The notes under the pieces were generated by a model, which saw only the letters and a list, made by a program, of their open reading frames with translations, made no database searches and was not told the origin of the DNA. A DNA stretch of 64,000 nucleotides, taken from CAVYGM01 sp963768025. Lineage in GTDB: Bacteria > Bacteroidota > Bacteroidia > Cytophagales > Spirosomataceae. The position numbers and the translations under genes were made by a program. Of the stretch, positions 27,969-36,722 are shown piece after piece (positions within the stretch are counted from its first letter, which is position 1; each line of letters begins with the position of its first letter). The stretch lies in contig CAVYGM010000027.1 of NCBI GenBank assembly GCA_963768025.1, positions 56,063-120,062 of the forward strand, in the 5' to 3' direction.

Positions 27969-29007
27969 CTACCACCCCTCCGGCCGCTCCTCGGTGCCCT
28001 GGAAGAAATCCCTCCGGCAGTCGCCGGGACCGATGAAGCGGCGGGTTTCGATGTCGAGGCGGGATTGGGTGAGGGTGTCGCCGGGAATGATGAGTCGTTT
28101 GGTACTGATACCCGAGGCCGTGAAGTACCCCAGAGCCCGGTCGTTGGGATTGTCGGCATTGTAAATATTGCCGATGATGGGGGAGGGGAGCGGATCAAAG
28201 ATGGTACCAACCCGCTGCCGCTGCTCGTTGAAGCGCCGCCAGAACTGGTAGGCCTCCCGCGTAAGGGCGTACTGCGTCACTTCCACAAAATGCTTCCCAA
28301 CAATGTAGATGGGAGAGCGAAATATCTGCTCCCGCAACGGGCGACCGTTGCTGTACACATCGGACTGAATGACCACGGTGCTTTCGGTTACGGGCGTCCA
28401 GCAGTACTGGTACCAATAGTTACCGCCAAAAGTAAGCACCCCCACGGACTGTCGTCGGATGTAGCTGTAGGCCGTCCAGCGGTAGTAGTTGGTTTGGTCG
28501 GCGGGGTCGTCGGTTTCCAGGGAAATGTTGTAGCCAAAGGGCGTATCGTTCACGATGCCTTCGTTATCCGTGTAGTTGGCCGAAAGCTCTTTGATGGGTG
28601 GTGACGCAGGCATCACTTCGGGATCGGAGCGGTAGGTTTTTCCATCCCGTGTTTTGATTTGAATGACGTAGGTATTCCCGGTTTTTCCCACAAAGTCCGG
28701 ATCTCTAGTCTGGTACACACCCGCTCCGGAAGTTTCGACCAGGGGGACAATCTGCCCGGTTTCTTTTTCCTCTATCTGAATAGCCGCACCCCGCACGGCC
28801 AGTTTGTCGTAGGCTTCACTGGGGAGGTTGAAGGTACCCGTCTGGCTCAGGCGAACCTGGTAAGGACCAGGCCGATTGGTGATCGTTCCATCCACCACCA
28901 GAATGGGCGTTTCGGTGCGTACCGGTACCTTGATCTGCTCTATACAGCTCGCCAGGGTACCTGCTAGCATTCCAAAAAACAGCAATCTATATATCAAATT
29001 TCTTCAT
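27969..29007 (-). CDS. DUF4249 surface lipoprotein
   Basis: A 340-residue lipoprotein of the DUF4249 family, which partners TonB receptors in Bacteroidota. The signal LLFFGMLAGTLASC ends at the lipobox Cys, followed by TPILVVDGTITNRPGPYQVRLSQTG, the family hallmark. An ATG at 29007 (MKK) is out of frame by one T in a TTT run; deleting it gives MKKLIYRLLFFGM, a better signal peptide than the TTG at 28997. With that ATG the gene begins seven bases after the TonB stop, so the two form an operon. It probably helps capture or position the receptor's substrate. Confidence 0.88.
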
Positions 29008-29013
29008 GGCTTA

Positions 29014-31365
29014 TCAAAACTTAAAATTCCACGTCAGCGACGGAATGATACTCCCGAATACCGTCAACTGGTACGAGCGGAGGGAGGCCCGGTAGTTGGT
29101 GAAGTAAATGGAGTAGGGGTTCTTACGTCCGTAGAAATTATAAAACGAAACTACCCATACGCTGTACTTGGTCTGCTCGCGGGTACGGCGGGTATCGTAG
29201 CTGAACGACATATCCAGGCGGTGGTAGTCGGGCAGGCGATCGGCGTTGCGGCGCGAGTAGTTCACCGTCGGCAGGTTGTTGATCAGGTACTGTCCGTCGG
29301 GGTAGGTGTTGGGCCGGCCGGTGGAGTAGGTAAAGTTAAAGGAGTACGTCCAGCCTTTGCCCAACTCATAGCCACCGGTAAGGTTGGCTACGTGGGGCCG
29401 GTCAAAGAGGGAGGGGTACCACTCGCCCCGGTTGATGGCCTCGCTGGCAAACTGAGTTCGGGCGGCCACCAGTGAGCGGGAGTAGGTGTAGTTCAACGAG
29501 CCCGTCAGGCGGCCCCGGGTTTTGTTAACGGATACTTCCAGCCCGTACGACTTGCCGATGGCGCTCAGCAGGGAGGTTTCCAGGTAGGGATTCAGCAATA
29601 GTTCGGCGCCATTGCGGTACTCCACCAGGTTGGAAATATCCTTGTAGTAGGCTTCTACGGACGTCTCGATGCTGTTGTCCTTCCAATTTCTGAAAATACC
29701 CACCGCGTACTGATCCGATAGTTGCGGGGGAATAAACGGATCGCTCAGTTTCCAGAAATCTACCGGCGACATGGCCGTGGTATTGGAAATCAGGTGCAGA
29801 AACTGCCGGCTGCGGTTGTAGCTAAACTTGATGGATTGCCGACTGCCCAGCCCGATTTTCAAGGCCAGCCGGGGTTCCCAGCCGCCGTACCGCTGCACGG
29901 TGGAGCCGGAGGCATACAGCACAGAATCCACAATGGTTTCGCGGCTGGTGGGTACCCCCGGTTCGTACTGGTACTGGGTATACGGCCCCAGGGTTCGGAA
30001 CTGCACGTAGCGTAGCCCGGCGGTGAGGGTGAGGGCACTATTCAGCGTCCATTCATCCTGAATGTACGCGCTGGCCTCGCTGCCGTACTCGGTTTCGATG
30101 CTCAGCGGACGAATGCTCGATTCGGCGGTTTGGGGCGAAAGATCCCCCGGACTGATGCGGTAGTGAATGTAGCCGATGCCCGCTTCCAGTTTGTGCTTCT
30201 CGGTGGGTAGGTACACCAGCCCGGCATTGGCTTCACGCTGCCGGATGCGGGAGGTGAGGTTAAAGTCAACGAATTCCTTGGGGCTGTCTACCTGAAATTT
30301 GTAATCACTGTGAATGAGCGAGACTTCGGTGGTGAGTTTTTGACTCAGAAACGTATTCCAGCGGAGCGTAGCCGTGCCCGTTTGCCAGCCGTACAGCGTA
30401 TCGGCCGGGAACTTGAAGCGGTCGTAGCTGTGGTAGCCCGAGAGCGTAACGCGGTGGCGGTCGCTGGGCTGGTAGGTGAGTTTGCCGTTCACATCGTTGA
30501 AATTTGCCTTATTTCCCCCAAACAGATCCGGAAACATACTGATTATGACCCCCGGATAGGCAATGCGCCCGCCCGCCATGAGCGTCAGCTTGCGGCCCAC
30601 CAGTGGGCCATCTACCACTACCCGGCTGCTGATACTTCCCACGCCCCCCTGCACGTTCCAGCGGTCGCCGCTGCCACTCTTGCTGTTGAGCACCAGAGCC
30701 GAGGAAAGCCGCCCCCCGTAGCGGGCCGGAATATTCCCTTTATAGAGGGTGGCATCCTGCGTAGCGTCGGGATTGATGTTGGAGAAAAAGCCCAGCAGAT
30801 GGGAGGTATTGAACAGCGGCGCGCCGTCCAGCAGCACCAGGTTCTGATCCACGCGCCCGCCACGGACGTTGAACCCGCCGGCGCCTTCGCCCACGCTGTT
30901 GATGCCGGGTTGCAGCATCAGCGACCGAATGATATCCACCTCTCCGAACACCACCGGTATTTTTTTAAGAGCCGCAATATTGAGCCGTACCACGCTCATT
31001 TCCGAGCTGCGCACGTTGGCATCTTCGCGGCGGCCTTTTACTTCCAGTTCGTCCAGGTCTTTGATCACCGGCCGCATCGCGATGTCCAGCACGTAATCGT
31101 CTTTTAGTTCAATGACTTTCCCCACGTTGTAGTGGCTCACAATGCTGAATCGGACGGTGTATTCACCCAGCGGCAGCGTCAGGGAGTATTCGCCTTGTGC
31201 GTTGGTGGTGGTACCTTTTTTAGTATCCTGAATCACCACCGAAACGCCCTGCAATGGCTCTCCGGTAAGCTCGTCGGTTATGGTGCCGCGCAGCACGCCG
31301 TTGGCCCGGCAAGCCAGGGAAACTCCCAGGAGGAGGATAATCAAAAAAGCGGCTTTATTTTTCAC
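29014..31365 (-). CDS. TonB-dependent receptor with carboxypeptidase-like domain
   Basis: Intact 783-residue outer-membrane receptor. A signal peptide is followed by a CarboxypepD_reg-like repeat (GVLRGTITDELTGEPLQGVSVV). The plug domain carries SLMLQPGINSVGEGAGGFNVRGG and DQNLVLLDGAPLFN, and a 22-strand barrel ends in SIIPSLTWNFKF. This FecA/CirA-like subgroup, paired with DUF4249, is not a SusC-type glycan importer, because no SusD is present. The substrate is unknown. It is transcribed with the DUF4249 gene. Confidence 0.93.
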   Translation of the reverse strand: MKNKAAFLIILLLGVSLACRANGVLRGTITDELTGEPLQGVSVVIQDTKKGTTTNAQGEYSLTLPLGEYTVRFSIVSHYNVGKVIELKDDYVLDIAMRPVIKDLDELEVKGRREDANVRSSEMSVVRLNIAALKKIPVVFGEVDIIRSLMLQPGINSVGEGAGGFNVRGGRVDQNLVLLDGAPLFNTSHLLGFFSNINPDATQDATLYKGNIPARYGGRLSSALVLNSKSGSGDRWNVQGGVGSISSRVVVDGPLVGRKLTLMAGGRIAYPGVIISMFPDLFGGNKANFNDVNGKLTYQPSDRHRVTLSGYHSYDRFKFPADTLYGWQTGTATLRWNTFLSQKLTTEVSLIHSDYKFQVDSPKEFVDFNLTSRIRQREANAGLVYLPTEKHKLEAGIGYIHYRISPGDLSPQTAESSIRPLSIETEYGSEASAYIQDEWTLNSALTLTAGLRYVQFRTLGPYTQYQYEPGVPTSRETIVDSVLYASGSTVQRYGGWEPRLALKIGLGSRQSIKFSYNRSRQFLHLISNTTAMSPVDFWKLSDPFIPPQLSDQYAVGIFRNWKDNSIETSVEAYYKDISNLVEYRNGAELLLNPYLETSLLSAIGKSYGLEVSVNKTRGRLTGSLNYTYSRSLVAARTQFASEAINRGEWYPSLFDRPHVANLTGGYELGKGWTYSFNFTYSTGRPNTYPDGQYLINNLPTVNYSRRNADRLPDYHRLDMSFSYDTRRTREQTKYSVWVVSFYNFYGRKNPYSIYFTNYRASLRSYQLTVFGSIIPSLTWNFKF

Positions 31366-31500
31366 GCTGTTTGGTCATGTTCACACAGATACAGGTTTAT
31401 TTCCAAACCCATCCCGCTCTATCTTGCTAAACTACCATGCTCAGCACTAAAATCAAACCTTCCTGATTGTCCAGGGGTAAATAAGTTCTCGCTTGGTAAC

Positions 31501-32832
31501 TTATTCCTTATCCAACGCCTTTTTGTAGGCTTTGAGACACCGCTCGCGGGCGGCTTTGTGGTCCACGATGGGTTGGGGATAATCCAGGCTGTTGAGCTCA
31601 GGAATCCACTCTTTGATGTATTTGAGTTGTGGGTCAAACTTTTCGGCTTGCGAGGTGGGGTTAAAAATCCGGAAGTAGGGGGCGGCATCCGTGCCCGATC
31701 CGGCGGCCCACTGCCAGCCGCCGTTGTTGGAGGCCAGGTCGTAGTCCAGCAGTTTTCGGTCAAAGTAGGCCTCGCCCCAGCGCCAGTCGATGAGCAGGTG
31801 CTTCACCAGAAAACTCGCCGTCACCATCCGCAGGCGGTTGTGCATGTAGCCGGTGGCGTTCAGCTCGCGCATGCCGGCGTCTACCATCGGGTAGCCGGTT
31901 TTGCCTTCGCACCATTTCTCAAACTCCTCCTCGTTGTTGCGCCACTTAATGTGTATCGTACTCTTCCCGGAACGCTCTGCCTTCGCCCACGTGCGGGAAG
32001 TTCCAGAGAATCTGCTGGTAGAAATCTCGCCAGATGAGCTCGTTCAGGAATGTATCGCTATGGGCCATCGCCTGCCGGGCCAGTTCGCGGATGCTGATGG
32101 TCCCAAAGCGCAGGTGAATGCTCAGTCGGGAGGTACCCGGCGTGGCCGGATAGTCGCGTAGTTCGTTATACTTTTCCAGCTTTTCGTCGCGTACTTTTTT
32201 GGGTGGGAAAGGCTCGCCCACGGCTTCGAAGCCCATGTCTTCCAGACTGGGAATGGGTAGCGCTTTTGTCTCAAAAAGATTTTTAAAGTACTTCTCGGTC
32301 GGGTACGGTTTTACGTAGAAGCCTTTTTCCTTCGAGCCGTGCAGTTTTTCCTTCCAGGATTTGCTGTACGGCGTAAATACCGTATAGGGGGTACCCTTGC
32401 CCGTCAGGATTTCCTCTTTTTCAAAAATCACCTGATCCTTGTAAGTCTTGAAAGCAATGCCTTTTTCTTTCAGGAAATCGGCGACCTCTCCGTCACGCTT
32501 TTTGGCGTAGGGCTCGTAGTCGTGGTTGGTGTAGACTTCGACTACCTCGTAGTCTCGTAAAATTTCCTCCCAAATTTCCCGCGGCTTGCCGTACTTCACC
32601 AGCAGCGAAGAGCCTTCTTTTAGCAGCTTTTCCTGCATGCCGTGGAGTTCCTGATGAATGAACTCCACGCGGCGGTCGCGCTTGTCTTCCAGGTCGTCGA
32701 GGATAATTTTGATCAAAAATAAAAAGCGGGAAGTACGGGAAAATCCGATTTCAGGGCGTGGTACAGGCCGGCGTTATCGTGCAGCCGCAGGTCGCGGCGG
32801 TGCCAGAAAATGACTATTTTTTGTTCGGACAT
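31501..32832 (-). CDS. DNA photolyase / cryptochrome family (frameshifted)
   Basis: Light-driven repair of cyclobutane pyrimidine dimers. MSEQKIVIFWHRRDLRLHDNAGL opens the N-terminal antenna domain. The FAD domain carries GTSRLSIHLRFGTISIREL, LIWRDFYQQILW and MVDAGMRELNATGYMHNRLRM, then DLASNNGGWQWAAGSGTDA, the classic class I FAD/DNA-binding set. Two frame changes are needed, near 32715 (joining FIFD to KIILDDLEDK) and near 31950 (joining EEYDTH to IKW). The start at 32832 is chosen by homology; upstream in-frame codons are unrelated. Core motifs are all preserved. Confidence 0.93.
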
Positions 32833-32902
32833 AGGATTCAGGTCAATGGGTACTGCCTTGATAAACCTGAGCCGGGGAGGGAATGTTTCTGGGGTAGGGT
32901 AC

Positions 32903-33944
32903 TTACAGAAGGGTATAGTTGGTTCCAGGGCCAACGCCATGCTTTTCGATCAAATTTTTATCAACCAATTCGGACAAGGTTCGTTTTATCGTTGGATTTG
33001 GGATGCTTGTCTTCTTTGCAATTTCGCTTGATTTGCAGCCAGGATGAGTCCCAATGAATGTCAATATTGCCTTTTCCCGGGAGGTTAATTCGGCATTGAT
33101 TCCACTTGTTTCGAATTTCTGCATCAATAATTTCTGCACCTTCCGTACCGCTTTGAAAAAGAAAAGTACCCATTCTCCTACGTTTTCATTCGGCCGCTGA
33201 GCCTGACAGCTTCGCAAAACCCGATAGTATTCCGTTTTCCGATTCTCTATCTCGTGTTCCAGACTCACGTACTGAATCCAGCGATAGCCGTGTTTGAGCA
33301 AAAGTAGCGAGGCTAGCAGTCGACTTAGTCGTCCATTCCCATCCTGAAAGGGGTGAATGCTGACAAATTCGTAACTGAAACAATGCACATTTTACGAGAG
33401 GATGAGTTTCGGTATCTTCTCTATACCAATTCATCAGACCCCTCATGGCATCCTGGGTTGGAACTCCGGCCTCGGTGGTCCTGAAAATAAGTTGCTTGGA
33501 GCCATCCGGATAGTTGGCCTCCACGGCATTGTTATGCTGCTTGTAATCGCCCCGGTGCCATTGGTCCTTCTGGCTGTGTTTCATCAGAATGTTATGAAGG
33601 TTTTTTAGGCTGTTTTCGGTAATCCCAATATCCTCATACGCCTCTGAAATTATATCGAGCGTTTCAAAGTACCCTACGACTTCCTGAGCATCCCGGTCTT
33701 CAAGTTTAGTGATGTCAATATTGCTGAGTAGCCTTTCAACCTCCTCGTCACTCATGGTGGAACCTTCAATACGAGTCGAGGCCCCCACGCTTCTTACGGT
33801 AGCAATTGCTTTGAGTTGCTTCAACGTTTGGCCTTCCCGGCGCTCAACGGCAACCCAGGATGCATCGAATCGATCAATCTGGCTTATCAAATTGATCAGT
33901 TCCCAACTAAGGTCAATCTTGAAGGTATGTACCCTGTTTTCCAT
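32903..33944 (-). CDS. Fic-family AMPylase-type protein with winged-helix tail (frameshifted)
   Basis: Fic domain protein that would transfer AMP (or similar) to target hydroxyls. The N-terminal half holds an inhibitory-helix motif STRIEG, so it is likely a self-inhibited class. The catalytic loop HPFQDGNGRLSRLL (HxFxDGNGRxxR) lies just after a single frame change near 33385. The C-terminus is a winged helix (LTSREKAILTFIGTHPG, SSEIAKKTSIPNPTIKRTLSEL), typical of the large Fic/DUF4172-like proteins. The start codon is followed upstream by a 10-bp tandem repeat (33973-34013) that could be its operator. Confidence 0.92.
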
Positions 33945-33972
33945 ACCCCAAAGATAGCCTTTTTCTATCTAA

Positions 33973-34013
33973 ATGATACGATATGATACGATATGATACG
34001 GTAATGATCCGAT
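33973..34013. repeat. 10-bp tandem repeat upstream of fic
   Basis: Four copies of ATGATACGAT-like sequence: two perfect copies at 33973 and 33983, ATGATACGGTA at 33993, and ATGATCCGAT at 34004. They occupy the 72-bp gap between the fic start and the end of the trypsin-like gene. Ten-base spacing places copies on one face of the helix. Confidence 0.8.
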
Positions 34014-34016
34014 AGA

Positions 34017-34913
34017 TTAGAATCTTACTCCTCCTCGTAGAAACTTCACCTTCATTTCCCGCAAAAAAGCCTTGATTACCTCCACGTGGATGCATTGGCC
34101 GAGGTGCAGAAAAGGGTAGTCTGACACCTTTCTGACGCTGGTATTGACGATTATCTCCTTATCCATCAGGTCGAAGCCCAGGTGCAGATGCTTGGTCGAA
34201 AACTGCATGCCGCACACGATGCCCTCCTGGTCAAACAGCGGGCCGCCGCTTTGGCCTTTCAGACCGGGCGTGCTCAGTTCGATGCCGAATAGCTGCTGAT
34301 CCTCCACCAAAAACCGCGTCACCATGCCTTCGAGCGGAAAGCGGGGCGAATGCGTCATTCCGGTGGTGTTCCAGTCGATGTCGTCGGTCTGCTCGTTGTA
34401 GTGGTAATTGGTAAACTCCGGAAACGGAAAGCCCAGCCGGCACAAAAAATCGCCCGGTTTGATGTCGGACGGGTTCTTTTTGAAAACGGCGTAGTCCTGG
34501 TAATGCAGCGTGTTGTAATCATTGAACTTCACGATGGCCAGGTCGTAGGAAGGATGAATGGAGCAGGTAAAACCCGACATAAAATCCACGCAGTCCACGA
34601 AGGTATTCTTGGCCTGAATCACCGTATCGGCCTCGTAGCGGTATTTCAGTTCCAGGCCCTTCAGGCTTTTCTTGAATTTGCCATCCTGGGGGATTTTTTG
34701 CCTTTCCGCCGTAAAATTGACATAGTTTCGGGCCAGCTCCTGCGAGGCCGTCAGCAACTCCACCACGTGCCGACAGGTAACGGCGTAGCCCTCCTCGTTC
34801 ACAAAAAACAGCGTGGCCGCCCCCGGGATAATCTGCTTGCCCGCGTAGGTTCTGAGTATGGTATGGATCGGCCGGGTATACTGGGCTACTTTCTCAATGG
34901 CGTCGCTGAACAT
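34017..34913 (-). CDS. Trypsin-like serine protease
   Basis: A 298-residue chymotrypsin-fold protease. The triad is visible as His in VTCRHVVELL (residue about 48), Asp in SYDLAIVKF and Ser in GLKGQSGGPLFD. No signal peptide or PDZ domain is seen, so it appears cytoplasmic, unlike HtrA. Such stand-alone cytoplasmic trypsin domains are common as effectors in bacterial defence or signalling loci, and the neighbouring Fic, HigBA and CHAT/STAND genes fit this idea by context only. The frame is intact. Confidence 0.88.
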   Translation of the reverse strand: MFSDAIEKVAQYTRPIHTILRTYAGKQIIPGAATLFFVNEEGYAVTCRHVVELLTASQELARNYVNFTAERQKIPQDGKFKKSLKGLELKYRYEADTVIQAKNTFVDCVDFMSGFTCSIHPSYDLAIVKFNDYNTLHYQDYAVFKKNPSDIKPGDFLCRLGFPFPEFTNYHYNEQTDDIDWNTTGMTHSPRFPLEGMVTRFLVEDQQLFGIELSTPGLKGQSGGPLFDQEGIVCGMQFSTKHLHLGFDLMDKEIIVNTSVRKVSDYPFLHLGQCIHVEVIKAFLREMKVKFLRGGVRF

Positions 34914-35147
34914 GGGAGTGGTTGATTGGTTATTGGGGGATTGGTTATAGTGAATTGTCAGGCTGAACTAAGATAAGGTCAGGCTGAATCTAAAGGAGCG
35001 GAGTCGAAGCCCTCTCGTCCGTCCAACCGTATAGACTGTCCTCGACTCCGCTCGGACTGACAAGGTACTCAACTCCGCGCCCTTTGCTGAAAAAGCGGGC
35101 GGCGTACCGCTCTGCGCTCTCCGCGGTTAAGAAAACTCCAAAAACCC
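34914..35147. repeat. Intergenic repeat region
   Basis: Contains repeated TCAGGCTGAA (34958 and 34980), an inverted pair GGAGCGGAGTCGA (34995-35007) with TCGACTCCGCTC (35042-35053), and GGCGGCGTACCGCT near 35098. The last is the reverse complement of elements at 45054 and 51000. No gene is seen. Confidence 0.6.
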
Positions 35148-35780
35148 CTATTTTTCCGATAAAGCTAACTTAATTCCCAACAAAACAAACACCCCTCCCG
35201 TCACTTTATCCAGCCACACTTTGATCTGAGGCCGGGCGCGGAGCCGCTCCGACAGCCGGGCCGCAAACAGCGCCAGCAGTAGGCACCAGATACCCCCGGT
35301 GATGAAAAAGGTGAGGCCCAGCAGCAGAAACGGCAGCGCATTTTGCGCATAGCGCGGATCAATGAACTGCGGCAGAAAAGCCAGAAAAAACAGCGCCACC
35401 TTGGGGTTGAGGACGTTGGTAAGGATGCCGGAGGTGTAGATTTTGGCGTAGTTGGCCGGGCCTTTTACCTGATCGGGGGCCAGGGTACCCTCCGCCTTGG
35501 CCAGCAGTGATTTCACGCCCAGAAAGATGAGGTACCCCGCCCCGGCGTACTTCACCACCTCAAACGCCACGGCCGATTGGGCCAGCAAGATGGACAGCCC
35601 CAAGGCCGCAAAAAGGCAATGAACCAGGCTCCCCGTAGAAATACCCAATGCCGAAAGTACCCCCGCCTTTTTGCCCTGCGCGATGCTCCGGCCCAGGATG
35701 TACATCGTATCCGAGCCGGGCGTGAGGTTGAGCAGGATGCCCGCGAGGAGGAAGGTGGGGTAGTTGATGATGCCGAACAT
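35148..35780 (-). CDS. LysE-family exporter
   Basis: A 210-residue inner-membrane amino-acid or homoserine-lactone-type exporter with about six spans. LLNLTPGSDTMYILGRSIAQGKKAG (LysE/RhtB N-terminal motif) and GYLIFLGVKSL are characteristic. The first 58 codons plus the 10-base leader are duplicated at 36531-36716 on the far side of the HigBA genes, so this gene has been separated from whatever lay upstream originally. The coding frame itself is intact. Confidence 0.9.
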   Translation of the reverse strand: MFGIINYPTFLLAGILLNLTPGSDTMYILGRSIAQGKKAGVLSALGISTGSLVHCLFAALGLSILLAQSAVAFEVVKYAGAGYLIFLGVKSLLAKAEGTLAPDQVKGPANYAKIYTSGILTNVLNPKVALFFLAFLPQFIDPRYAQNALPFLLLGLTFFITGGIWCLLLALFAARLSERLRARPQIKVWLDKVTGGVFVLLGIKLALSEK

Positions 35781-35790
35781 GGGGGGAGGT
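35605..35790. repeat. 186-bp direct repeat, copy 1 (within lysE)
   Basis: Identical to 36531-36716 except for two substitutions that I can see. It covers the first 58 codons of lysE and ends exactly at the stop codon of the HigA-type gene. Confidence 0.9.
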
Positions 35791-36158
35791 TATTTACTCA
35801 ACTGATAATCATTGATAAGAATATTTGCCGATAGATTGAGCCTTTTAGCCAGATTCCGGATCATATCAACGGTTAGCTTTCGCTTCTTATTCAGTACCTC
35901 GGATACTCTGCTTTTCCCGCCGATTTCCTCTACCAAATCCAGTTGCCTCAGATTCATCTCTTCCATGCGAATCTTGATAGCCTCGATGGGGTCAGGGGCT
36001 TCGATGGGGTATACCTTATTTTCGTAGTCATCTATCAGCAATGCCAGCACATCGGCCTCATCGCTTTCGGGCGTACCAGTGGGGGCATCAAAAAGGGTAT
36101 CGAGCCGTTGTAAGGCTTGCTGATACTGTTCTTCTGTTTTTATAGGTCTGATTTCCAT
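35790..36158 (-). CDS. higA: HigA-type antitoxin (HTH)
   Basis: An antitoxin of about 122 residues (start MEIRPIKTEEQ at 36158). The N-terminal part (YQQALQRLDTLFDAP) and DEADVLALLIDDYENKVYPI are typical of the COG5499 HigA family. The C-terminal helix-turn-helix reads IRMEEMNLRQLDLVEEIGGKSRVSEVLNKKRKLTVDMI. It lies four bases after higB on the same strand, in the toxin-first order usual for HigBA. It probably represses the pair. The gene ends at the boundary of the duplicated lysE segment. Confidence 0.9.
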   Translation of the reverse strand: MEIRPIKTEEQYQQALQRLDTLFDAPTGTPESDEADVLALLIDDYENKVYPIEAPDPIEAIKIRMEEMNLRQLDLVEEIGGKSRVSEVLNKKRKLTVDMIRNLAKRLNLSANILINDYQLSK

Positions 36159-36162
36159 AGCT

Positions 36163-36459
36163 TTAAATGGTATCTGCGTTGATTCTGTCATACTCGGCAT
36201 GGGTACCTATAAACCGAATGAAGATCCACTGTTTCTCGAAATTGAACTTGGCTATCAATCGGTACTGATTGCCTTTGATATTAAACACAATGCGGTTGCT
36301 TTTGAGAATGCTGGCGTTTGCGTAGGTTTGCTTTACGTCGGCCGGGCTCTTCCAATCCGAACTCATGGCGGTATCGTACCAGGTTTTAAGGTACTGTTCT
36401 GCATCCGCATGTTTCTCCCAAAATTGCCTGAGGGTACTTTTGGAGAAGATTCGATCCAT
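36163..36459 (-). CDS. higB: HigB-type mRNA interferase toxin
   Basis: A 98-residue RelE/HigB toxin (COG4680 type) that would cleave mRNA on the ribosome. Characteristic segments are ADVKQTYANASILKSNRIVF, NIKGNQYRLIAKFNFEKQW and IRFIGTHAEYDRI near the C-terminus. It is first in the operon with higA. The whole module lies between two copies of the lysE 5' segment. Confidence 0.92.
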   Translation of the reverse strand: MDRIFSKSTLRQFWEKHADAEQYLKTWYDTAMSSDWKSPADVKQTYANASILKSNRIVFNIKGNQYRLIAKFNFEKQWIFIRFIGTHAEYDRINADTI

Positions 36460-36530
36460 GAGTTGATGGGTTTACAAACGTAAAAGTACAAAAGTTCTTG
36501 ATTTGGGAACTATTTTGTGCTGAAATCCAA

Positions 36531-36716
36531 GCCGCAAAAAGGCAATGAACCAGGCTACCCGTAGAAATACCCAACGCCGAAAGTACCCCCGCCTTTTTGC
36601 CCTGCGCGATGCTCCGGCCCAGGATGTACATCGTATCCGAGCCGGGCGTGAGGTTGAGCAGGATGCCCGCGAGGAGGAAGGTGGGGTAGTTGATGATGCC
36701 GAACATGGGGGGAGGT
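36531..36716. repeat. 186-bp direct repeat, copy 2 (truncated lysE)
   Basis: A second copy of the lysE start (58 codons) read on the minus strand, which then runs into unrelated sequence. It ends six bases beyond the stop codon of the LRR gene at 36723. It is a non-functional lysE fragment and could still supply promoter or leader sequence to the higBA genes. Confidence 0.9.
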
Positions 36717-36722
36717 ATTGTT

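Noticed and set aside
35605..36716. HigBA flanking repeats as IS target-site duplications
   Set aside because: At 186 bp they are far too long for target-site duplication and no transposase lies between them.
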